Notes under the pieces: model-generated | Seen by the model: only the letters and a program-made list of their open reading frames with translations | What the model was told of the DNA's origin: nothing | The model's database searches: none | Shown here: piece by piece, positions 47,629-54,422 of the stretch | Layout of the letters: each line of letters starts with the position of its first letter | How positions within the stretch are numbered: position 1 is the stretch's first letter | Assembly (NCBI GenBank): GCA_937127125.1 | Contig: CAKZLO010000035.1 | Coordinates: forward strand, 248,001 to 312,000 | Origin: an uncultured Ardenticatenia bacterium | GTDB taxonomy: Bacteria; Chloroflexota; Anaerolineae; 4572-78; NAK82 | Reading direction: 5' to 3' | DNA: 64,000 nucleotides | Program-made: the position numbers and the translations under genes

Positions 47629-47866
47629 ACGAAAATTGCTGGAGACGCAGATTGGCAGCTTCCGCTCCGGTCGGCATCAACACCAACCGGCGAAGAGCTC
47701 ATAATCTGCCTGTATATCAGCTATGCCAATGGCAGCTGAGTCCGCGGAGGATCTAAGAGGGATGGACTTATCCCGATCAACGGAGCCCACTCGAGGCACC
47801 TCTTGTCAGTTACTGATGCGCGTTATCGACCCGGCCGATTCTCTTTGGGGCGCATACAGACTTATC

Positions 47867-48130
47867 TTAGCGAATAACAAAGGAGAGGGCGATCAACACC
47901 ACAAACATACTAGCAGCGATAATGGCCATCTTGCGCAGGTCGCCAATGATGTAGTGGTATTCAGCAGAGAAGTCCACACGCTTGCCCCCTCCCGTCACTG
48001 GTGCGGCCGGCGGGACAGGTTCGCGCCGTGCTGCCGGTTCGGCGGCCTGAACGTGTGTCGCGACGGGTGGCCGTGGCCCAGGCTGCGGCCTGGAGGGACG
48101 AGAGCGGACGCGATGCGCTTTCTTGGGCAT
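47867..48130 (-). CDS. Small tail-anchored membrane protein
   Basis: 87 residues. A basic, Pro/Ala-rich N-terminal half (PKKAHRVRSRPSRPQPGPRPPVATHVQ) is followed by VDFSAEYHYIIGDLRKMAIIAASMFVVLIALSFVIR, with one C-terminal membrane helix. The layout resembles small Chloroflexota and actinobacterial envelope proteins but I cannot name a family. It lies 51 bases downstream of the sortase gene and may share its transcript. Confidence 0.6.
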   Translation of the reverse strand: MPKKAHRVRSRPSRPQPGPRPPVATHVQAAEPAARREPVPPAAPVTGGGKRVDFSAEYHYIIGDLRKMAIIAASMFVVLIALSFVIR

Positions 48131-48181
48131 AAATGGTTCTCCCAGACGTTGTGAATTAATTCAATAATACCACAGCAAAGG

Positions 48182-49135
48182 TTATTCTACCAATTCGCCA
48201 ATCACGACCAGGCGGTGTGTGTCAACCAGATAGGGGTAACATGTCTGCAACGTGGCGATAGGTTTGGTGGAAGGGAGCATCACACTCACATCAGTGGGGT
48301 CGATGATACGCTTGGCAGTGACCTTATACCGGAACTGCTGGCTCCCGCTGTAGACAGTGAATTCGTCGCCCAGCTCGAGCTTCTCCAGGTCGCGGAAGAT
48401 CTCGCCGAAGATGTCGTTGTGGGCCGCCAGATACATGTTCCCGCGCTGGCCGGGATGGGCCGAGCCAGGCAGATGACCAACACCTTTCTTAAGGTCTTCC
48501 CATGTCACTCCCTCGACGATGGGAGCATCCACCCCGATGGCAGGGATGACGATGCGTGTAGGCTTGCCCACGCTGGGAGTAGGCACTGGTTGCGGAGGAG
48601 CAGGCTGCACCCACTGTTGCAAGTGCAGGGGCACATCGGGCGCTGTGCCCCCCAGCTGGTTAGGCGGCGTGTGTCCCCCAGGCAAGCGCTCAAAGTGCAC
48701 CAACGGCGTCGGTGTCGGGACAGGCACCTCCTGCCCAGCTGCTCGCGCAGTGGTCACCTCCTGATTCAGTGTGCGTAGCGTCTCATAAGTGCTGATAAAA
48801 ACGAAGAGCAAACCAGCAAGCGCCAGGATCTCAATACCAAGCAGGATGTGATCGCGCAGACGACGCCCTCGGCTCGGCGCGGACGCGGGAGATGGGGCTG
48901 CAGCGTCTAGAGGTCGCATCTGAACCGCAGAAAAGCGCCTGCCAGGATGCCCAGCGGCCCCGCGACCTGGGGTGGGAGCGGGCGCTTGTTCCAGCGCCAG
49001 CGGATTCACTTCGACCACGCGTCCTTGCGTAGCCAGCTGGTGCAAGCGCTGCATACGCGCTTCACGCCGCTTGATGATCAGCAGCTGCTCCAGCTCCTCG
49101 AGTGAGAGCTCGTCAACCGTCCTGCGATCGGCCAT
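48182..49135 (-). CDS. Sortase (class D/E-like) with long cytoplasmic N-terminus
   Basis: Cysteine transpeptidase, 317 residues. The N-terminal 95 residues are cytoplasmic and charged (ELSLEELEQLLIIKRREARMQRLHQLATQGR). A helix (ILLGIEILALAGLLFVFISTYETL) anchors it, then a Pro-rich stalk and the sortase barrel (TRIVIPAIGVDAPIVEGVTWEDLKKGVGHLPGSAHPGQRGNMYLAAHND). The catalytic residues are His239 in AAHND, Cys299 in TLQTCYPY and Arg308 in DTHRLVV. No gene in the window ends in a sortable LPxTG- or LAxTG-like signal, so its substrates lie elsewhere. A strong hairpin lies just upstream of the gene. Confidence 0.85.
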   Translation of the reverse strand: MADRRTVDELSLEELEQLLIIKRREARMQRLHQLATQGRVVEVNPLALEQAPAPTPGRGAAGHPGRRFSAVQMRPLDAAAPSPASAPSRGRRLRDHILLGIEILALAGLLFVFISTYETLRTLNQEVTTARAAGQEVPVPTPTPLVHFERLPGGHTPPNQLGGTAPDVPLHLQQWVQPAPPQPVPTPSVGKPTRIVIPAIGVDAPIVEGVTWEDLKKGVGHLPGSAHPGQRGNMYLAAHNDIFGEIFRDLEKLELGDEFTVYSGSQQFRYKVTAKRIIDPTDVSVMLPSTKPIATLQTCYPYLVDTHRLVVIGELVE

Positions 49136-49205
49136 AGGGCTTCCCCTTTATACCGGCAACCGAGATGTTTACCATAACTTATTATAGCGGGGAAGCCTGA
49201 TTAAG

Positions 49206-49239
49206 TCAAGTAGGGGCGAGATGTGTCGCCCCTACTTGA
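49206..49239. terminator. Perfect 14-bp hairpin, terminator or dispersed palindrome
   Basis: Arms 49206-49219 and 49226-49239 (TCAAGTAGGGGCGA and its complement) with a six-base loop. It lies between the Tyr-rich gene and the sortase gene. The GTAGGGGCGA/TCGCCCCTAC core is typical of dispersed palindromic elements in some bacteria; only this copy is in the window. Confidence 0.6.
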
Positions 49240-49280
49240 TGGGTGTCTATCCTGGCGGTGGAGTATCCGGACACCGCGAG

Positions 49281-49604
49281 CTAGTAGCCGATGTAGCTCC
49301 AGCCGCTGCTGTAAGGGGTGACTCCGTAACCCCCTCCGAAGCGTTGATAGGGACCGTAAACGTAGCCCCCTCCAAAGCGGTTATATGGAGGAAAATAGCC
49401 CCCACCAAAGCGATTATAGGCTCCGCTGCCGTAACCGGGGAATGGATAAGCATACCCGCCGGGATAGGCGTAGTAATAGTTCTGTAGATAGTACGTCTGG
49501 GGCACATAACCATAATAAGGCCATGGCCCCTGTGCGCTCGCAACCCCACCGAGTACGAAGACCGCCAAGGTTGCCAGCAACAATGCCAACACGATTATCC
49601 GCAT
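49281..49604 (-). CDS. Secreted Gly/Tyr-rich repeat protein
   Basis: 107 residues. A signal peptide (IIVLALLLATLAVFVLGGVASAQ) is followed by a low-complexity mature chain full of Tyr, Gly and Pro, including a three-times repeated block (YNRFGGGY, YNRFGGGY, YQRFGGGY) at 10- to 12-residue spacing. There is no known domain, anchor motif or cysteine. Such composition is seen in adhesive, fibrous or phase-separating proteins. ATG 49604 has GGGAGG seven bases upstream; TTG 49610 is the next possible start. A related, more extreme protein is encoded just upstream on the same strand. Confidence 0.75.
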   Translation of the reverse strand: MRIIVLALLLATLAVFVLGGVASAQGPWPYYGYVPQTYYLQNYYYAYPGGYAYPFPGYGSGAYNRFGGGYFPPYNRFGGGYVYGPYQRFGGGYGVTPYSSGWSYIGY

Positions 49605-49788
49605 GCGCAATCCTCCCTTACTTGCTCTGACGTTTTATTTATTCTCCTATGATGCATGGGAGCTCAGGCCGGGACTGAGCTCTCTTGCACCCATCGTAAA
49701 CTGCTGGTAGCAGAAAAGGACCCCCAGGGTGGGAGAACGGGGTCGCCCCCGCCCTCCCAGTGGGACCCATCCGGTCACGCCCGTTCGA

Positions 49789-50115
49789 CTACCATCCGAC
49801 GAAGTAGTAGCCGCCATAGTAGTACCCGCCGTAGTAGGGCGGATAACCATACCAGTACGGATAGTAGTACGAGGGGTAGTAACCCGGATAGGAGCTGCCT
49901 GTCCCGGCGTAGTAGCCATGGCTGTAGCCAACAGAGTACCCGGTACGATAACCGTCTACGTAGCCGGCGTAGTACCCACTTCCCGAGTAGTAGTACGGGT
50001 AGTAGGCGGGATAGCCGTAGTAGTAGTACGGATACGGGTACTGTGCTGCTGCCACTCCCACCAGCAGCAGTGAGGCAACCAGTGCTAACGCCAGGCCAAC
50101 ACCAATCCTTTTCAT
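49789..50115 (-). CDS. Secreted tyrosine-rich protein
   Basis: 108 residues. A clear signal peptide (MKRIGVGLALALVASLLLVG then VAAAQ) and AAGGAGG before ATG 50115 support a real gene. The mature part of roughly 83 residues contains about 36 tyrosines, with most of the rest Gly, Pro and Ser (blocks such as YPYPYYYYGYPAYYPYYY and YYPSYYYPYWYGYPPYYGG). No enzyme domain is present. It might form an adhesive or dityrosine-crosslinked surface layer; this is inference from composition. The promoter appears to be about 470 bases upstream (50586-50615). Confidence 0.78.
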   Translation of the reverse strand: MKRIGVGLALALVASLLLVGVAAAQYPYPYYYYGYPAYYPYYYSGSGYYAGYVDGYRTGYSVGYSHGYYAGTGSSYPGYYPSYYYPYWYGYPPYYGGYYYGGYYFVGW

Positions 50116-50585
50116 CGCTACCTCCTTGGCCTGCTCGACTGCGGGACCTCTCATACCATCTGCAGAGTGTCGGTGCGAGAGGGCGGTCCCGGCTCCCTCT
50201 TGCAACACGGCACCCGCAACGCCTGACGTCCCACCGGATGCACTGCGAGACATGGCGTGTTGCAACATCCGACAACAGCGTAGGGTCATCACTCCACGCT
50301 ATCGGCCAGCTCGCACCTCTTTCCAGCGCTGCACCGGCATCGGTGACGATGCGCGGGCTGGCGATGTCTGTTCTCACCTCCTTTCTCCGCCTGAATCCGC
50401 CGCACCACCACAGCGAGCCGTGTGGTGACACCGCCGGAATCAGCCTGAGCAACCCCTGCCGGACAGCTGCCTCACACCTATGTCACACCGTCGGCAGGAG
50501 ACAGACGCCCATCTTGCAGAATTCACTTCTGGTGACCAGAGAATCTAGAAATCTCTGCTCACCGGGTGAGAATCTTCTCACTTTT
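50116..50585 (-). other. Long apparent 5' leader upstream of the Tyr-rich gene
   Basis: From the minus promoter at 50586-50615 to ATG 50115 there are about 460 bases with no convincing gene. The first part can fold into GTGAGAA/TTCTCAC (50566-50572 with 50575-50581) and CTCACC/GGTGAG hairpins. The leader may control the downstream gene or be a separate RNA. Alternatively, another, closer promoter exists that I do not see. Confidence 0.35.
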
Positions 50586-50615
50586 ATTATAGCTGTAGTT
50601 GTCGTGACCCTTCAA
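50586..50615 (-). promoter_or_regulatory. Minus-strand promoter upstream of the Tyr-rich gene
   Basis: TTGAAG and TATAAT on the minus strand with an 18-base spacer. It is divergent from the hutI promoter 80 bases away. Confidence 0.5.
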
Positions 50616-50693
50616 TGATGACAGCGCTGATCGCACCATCCGCAAAAGCACGGTCAACGCCTCTGTGCTAACACGCATAACATAAGTAAGTTC

Positions 50694-50722
50694 TTGACGT
50701 AATGTTAACACCCTGTTATAAT
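50694..50722 (+). promoter_or_regulatory. Promoter of hutI
   Basis: TTGACG (50694-50699) and a perfect TATAAT (50717-50722) with a 17-base spacer. The leader is about 25 bases to TTG 50754. Confidence 0.75.
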
Positions 50723-50753
50723 AGGCATAGCACGCTATCGGAGTCTGAGAGTA

Positions 50754-52040
50754 TTGGTACACAAGGTTGACCTGCTAATCTGCCACGCCGATCAATTGGT
50801 CACCTGCGCCGCACCGCAGGGCGCCAGGCGTGGGCCTGCTATGGCTGAATTGGGGATTGTACCTGATGGTGCCGTGGCGGTGGATGGCGAGTTTATCGTG
50901 GCTGTGGGGCCCGCGAAGGAGGTGTGTGCCGAATACGTGGCACGCCGGCAGATCGATGTTCATGGACACGCCGTCTGCCCCGGCTTGGTGGACGCTCACA
51001 CCCATGTTATCTACGCGGGCAATCGGGTAGAGGAATTTGAACAACGTCTCCGTGGAGCGACCTATCTCGAGATCTTGGAAGCAGGTGGTGGCATCCTGAA
51101 CACGGTCCGGGCTACACGTAAGGCATCGCTGGAGGAACTGGTCTCCACGGCGAGGGCACGGCTCGACACCATGCTGGCGCTAGGGACCACCACCGTCGAA
51201 GTGAAAACGGGCTACGCGTTGGACACTGCCGGGGAATTGAAAATGCTGGCGGCAATGGCAGCGCTGGCAGGAGCTGACAATGCACATCCAGTGGAGCTGG
51301 TACCAACTTTTCTGGGCGCCCATGCAGTTCCTCCCGAGTATTATGGGCGGCCTGATGAATATCTGGACATCGTGGTCGAGGAAATGTTGCCGGCAGTGGC
51401 AGCGTGGTATCACGATTCTCCATTTGCCCACCGGAAGGTACCTCTTTTCTGCGATGCCTTCTGCGAAAGGGGGGCTTTTGACCGTCAACAATCGGAACGT
51501 GTGCTTAGAGCAGGCTTGGCTCTAGGGATGCCGGTCAAGATTCATGTCGATGAGTTCACCTCGCTGGGAGGCGTCACCCTTGCGGTCGAGCTGGGAGCCG
51601 TCTCCGCAGACCATCTGGATGTGACCGTGCCGGACGAGATTGCCCGACTGGCCGCATCCCAGACGGTAGGCGTGTTGCTGCCAGCGGTCAACTTCAACCT
51701 AGGTGGCCACCATTTCGCCCCTGCCCGTGCTATGATTGAGGCCGGAGTGGCTGTTGCGCTGGCGACGGATCTGAACCCTGGTTCTGCCCCTTGCCCTTCC
51801 CTGCCTCTCGTTATGGCGATCGCGTGCCGTTACCAAGGATTGTTGCCAGCCGAGGCTCTCAATGCCTGTACCATCAATGCTGCTCATGCGCTTGGGCTAG
51901 GCGACCGGATCGGGTCCATCGAAGCAGGCAAACAAGCAGACATGCTTATTCTAAAGCAACCGGACTATCGTTATCTGGCTTATGAGTTTGGCACCAATCC
52001 GGTAGCTGGGGTGATCAAACGCGGGCAACTTGTCGTATGA
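50754..52040 (+). CDS. hutI: Imidazolonepropionase
   Basis: Third enzyme of histidine breakdown, which opens the imidazolone ring to formiminoglutamate; 428 residues. It has the amidohydrolase metal motif VDAHTHVIYAG and the HutI-specific string NRVEEFEQRLRGATYLEILEAGGGILNTVRATRKAS, then KTGYALD, KIHVDEFTSLGGVTLAVELGAVSADHL, LPAVNFNLGGHHFAPARAMIEAGVAVALATDLNPGSAPCPSLPLVM, and a C-terminal beta domain. The start is TTG 50754 with GGAG ten bases upstream; the chain from DLLICHADQLVT fits the family. No hutH, hutU or hutG is adjacent. The next gene begins 46 bases later. Confidence 0.92.
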   Translation: MVHKVDLLICHADQLVTCAAPQGARRGPAMAELGIVPDGAVAVDGEFIVAVGPAKEVCAEYVARRQIDVHGHAVCPGLVDAHTHVIYAGNRVEEFEQRLRGATYLEILEAGGGILNTVRATRKASLEELVSTARARLDTMLALGTTTVEVKTGYALDTAGELKMLAAMAALAGADNAHPVELVPTFLGAHAVPPEYYGRPDEYLDIVVEEMLPAVAAWYHDSPFAHRKVPLFCDAFCERGAFDRQQSERVLRAGLALGMPVKIHVDEFTSLGGVTLAVELGAVSADHLDVTVPDEIARLAASQTVGVLLPAVNFNLGGHHFAPARAMIEAGVAVALATDLNPGSAPCPSLPLVMAIACRYQGLLPAEALNACTINAAHALGLGDRIGSIEAGKQADMLILKQPDYRYLAYEFGTNPVAGVIKRGQLVV

Positions 52041-52086
52041 GAGAAGGTCTTTCCTATGGAGTATAGCTCCCTGAGGAGGTGACGAT

Positions 52087-54285
52087 ATGATCGCGAGCGG
52101 CGAGTCCGCCTTTCTATTTGGCATCCATGATCGCGGCGGCGAAACCCTGATGGCGAGTGTCGGGCGCAAGGGATGGGTGCTCATCCAGGAGGTGATCGGA
52201 CACGATCCAAAGGACACGAGGGCAAATTCTTACGAAGACCTGTCTAAACAGGGCTTCGGTGTAATCGTGTTGTTGGAGAACGGCCATACCACCGCGGGCA
52301 CCATTCCGCATTCTGCCCTATACGACGATTTCGCCGCACGATGCGCCAGCTTTGTGCGACATTCCTCAGGGTGCCATATCTGGGTGATCGGCAACCACCC
52401 TAACGCAGCCCTGGCGCGACCGGGGTACAATTCGCCTCAGGAAGAGGTGATCACCCCCCATCTCTATGCGCGTTGTTACAAACGTTGCCGCGATGCGATC
52501 CGCAGTCAGCCAGATCATCAGGACGACATGGTGCTGCTCGCCGCTACGGCGCCTTTTTGTGCGGACACAGCTTACCCGGGCAACCGACGCGGCGACTGGG
52601 TGCGTTACCAACAGGATGTGATGTTGTTACTTGGTCCAGGCAACTACGACGGTGTGGCCATCCATGCCTACACGCATGGTTGTGACCACGCGTACATCGT
52701 CTCTGACGAAAAGATGGAACCACCTTTTTCAGATCGTCACGCTCAATTCAGAACATATCAGGATAGCATGGCAATCATTCCGCCTCGGGTACCTGTTTTC
52801 ATCACCGATGCACGCCCGTTGCCAGATGAAGCCAGCGGCACGGCAGGTTGGCCAGATGGTAGCGTCGCCAGCGCATGGGTTCAAGCGGCTTATGGCGAGA
52901 TCGAACGCTGGAACCAGCAGTACCCTGACCGACAGATTCGCAGTCTGATTCTCTATCGTTGGGATGGGCCGGAGGACGAGGCAGAACGCTGGAGCATTCA
53001 ACGTCATCCTGCCGTCATCGAGGATTTTCGCCGTGCTCTGGCCAACGATTATCGTTGGCGCTTGCCGATGCGCCCCGAATATCGGGCCACCTTTCTCACT
53101 CAAAACACACCGGGCAAAATGGTCGCTGGTGAAACCATCTATGTGCCGACGCGATTGCGCAATGAAGGCACCCGCACCTGGTTAAGCGGCGGTTCCAACC
53201 CTTTCTGCCTGGCTTCGCGTTGGTATGATGAAGACAATCGCGAAGTGCTGGTGCCGGTCGCTTATCACAACCATCTTCCTCACGACGTGCCAAGTGGCGA
53301 AGAGGTGGAGCTGCTGGCGCGGGTGATGTCGCCTGCAACAGCAGGTCGTTATCGCTTGCGTTGGGAAATGGTGCACGAGGGAGTCACATGGTTTGGTCGT
53401 CAGGGTGATTCAGGGCAGACCGTGTCGGTAGAAGTGCTGCCCGCTCCCCTGCCGCGCAAGCCCCCCATCGAAGAAATAATGGATACATTGGCTCAGCACC
53501 CCTCGCGCCGCTATCCCAGACGCGCGCGGGAGACAATCAAGAGCTTGGTGGTTCATCACAGCGTGGTGCCCCCTTCTGTGGATGCACGCCTGATCGCCCG
53601 ATATCATGTAGAACAGAAAGGATGGCCCGGCATCGGCTACCATTTCTTTATCACTCCAGAAGGGCATATCCAGCAAACGCAACCTTTGGAGATCATCTCC
53701 TACCACGCCGGCGAGCTAGGCAATCAGGAGGGCGTCGCTATATGCTTGTCGGGCAACTTTACCGATCAGCCACCTCCCGAAGCCCAAATCAACGCTACCG
53801 CTCAGTTGCTGGCCTGGCTATTGAGCTCTTTGCACCTTCCTCTGGAAGCCATACGCGGTCACTGCGACTACCGCAACACGCAATGTCCCGGCCTGACATG
53901 GGCAACGGTGTGGCGTGCTCCTCTGCTCAAAGCAACCGAGCGAATCCTGAACAGTGCCAATCCAGGTGAGCCAACGCCAAAGGTGCTTTATCACTATCTC
54001 CTGTTCTGGCAGACTGAGAGTCATTGGGCAGTGGAGGAATGGCGTGCTGCTGAGCGCTATGTAGGTCAGTTCCGCGTCACGATGGGATTCTCAGTCGACG
54101 ACGCTATGCATGCCGAGTATGTTACTATCGTCGGTGGCCCCGATCGCATCTCAAACGACATAGAAGCGCGATTGCGTGCCGCCGGCTGCAAGGTGGAACG
54201 CATCCCAGGCCAGACCCCGTTTCAAATTGGGGCGATACTGGATGAAATGGCAGCCCGTCGGCAGCGTTTTCTGAAGCTGGAATAA
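52087..54285 (+). CDS. PGRP/amidase_2 protein with degenerate glycosidase-like and NBR1-type Ig domains
   Basis: 732 residues, no signal peptide visible. Residues about 1-320 resemble the GH-A-type barrel of the gene at 58427, but the acid Glu motif NEP is NHP (VIGNHPNAAL) and the nucleophile position is ITDARPL, so catalysis is doubtful. About 355-460 is an Ig-like domain of the kind next to BRCA1/NBR1 (TPGKMVAGETIYVPTRLRNEGTRTWLSGG). About 500-640 is an N-acetylmuramoyl-L-alanine amidase type 2: zinc ligands in SLVVHHSVVPP, SYHAGELGN and GHCDYRNTQCPG. A helical tail ends it. GAGGAGG precedes ATG 52087. Likely cleaves peptidoglycan stem peptides, if exported by another route. Confidence 0.78.
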   Translation: MIASGESAFLFGIHDRGGETLMASVGRKGWVLIQEVIGHDPKDTRANSYEDLSKQGFGVIVLLENGHTTAGTIPHSALYDDFAARCASFVRHSSGCHIWVIGNHPNAALARPGYNSPQEEVITPHLYARCYKRCRDAIRSQPDHQDDMVLLAATAPFCADTAYPGNRRGDWVRYQQDVMLLLGPGNYDGVAIHAYTHGCDHAYIVSDEKMEPPFSDRHAQFRTYQDSMAIIPPRVPVFITDARPLPDEASGTAGWPDGSVASAWVQAAYGEIERWNQQYPDRQIRSLILYRWDGPEDEAERWSIQRHPAVIEDFRRALANDYRWRLPMRPEYRATFLTQNTPGKMVAGETIYVPTRLRNEGTRTWLSGGSNPFCLASRWYDEDNREVLVPVAYHNHLPHDVPSGEEVELLARVMSPATAGRYRLRWEMVHEGVTWFGRQGDSGQTVSVEVLPAPLPRKPPIEEIMDTLAQHPSRRYPRRARETIKSLVVHHSVVPPSVDARLIARYHVEQKGWPGIGYHFFITPEGHIQQTQPLEIISYHAGELGNQEGVAICLSGNFTDQPPPEAQINATAQLLAWLLSSLHLPLEAIRGHCDYRNTQCPGLTWATVWRAPLLKATERILNSANPGEPTPKVLYHYLLFWQTESHWAVEEWRAAERYVGQFRVTMGFSVDDAMHAEYVTIVGGPDRISNDIEARLRAAGCKVERIPGQTPFQIGAILDEMAARRQRFLKLE

Positions 54286-54422
54286 AACACGCCATAGGGA
54301 ACTGAGTCCTCAACCCGACTGTGCGTTTCTATATGGCACTGCGGTGTGGGACTTATGGCTGCTCAGCATGCCTGCGTCCCGTCAGATGGGATTTATGTCT
54401 GGCGACACCGACCTCGTGCATC

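Noticed and set aside
49281..50115. The tyrosine-rich proteins as sortase substrates
   Set aside because: Neither has an LPxTG- or LAxTG-like motif, a C-terminal hydrophobic segment or a positive tail.
49656..50618. A 320-residue plus-strand frame and several shorter ones over the tyrosine-rich gene
   Set aside because: They arise because Tyr and Gly codons lack stops when read in reverse. The minus-strand gene has a signal peptide and AAGGAGG.
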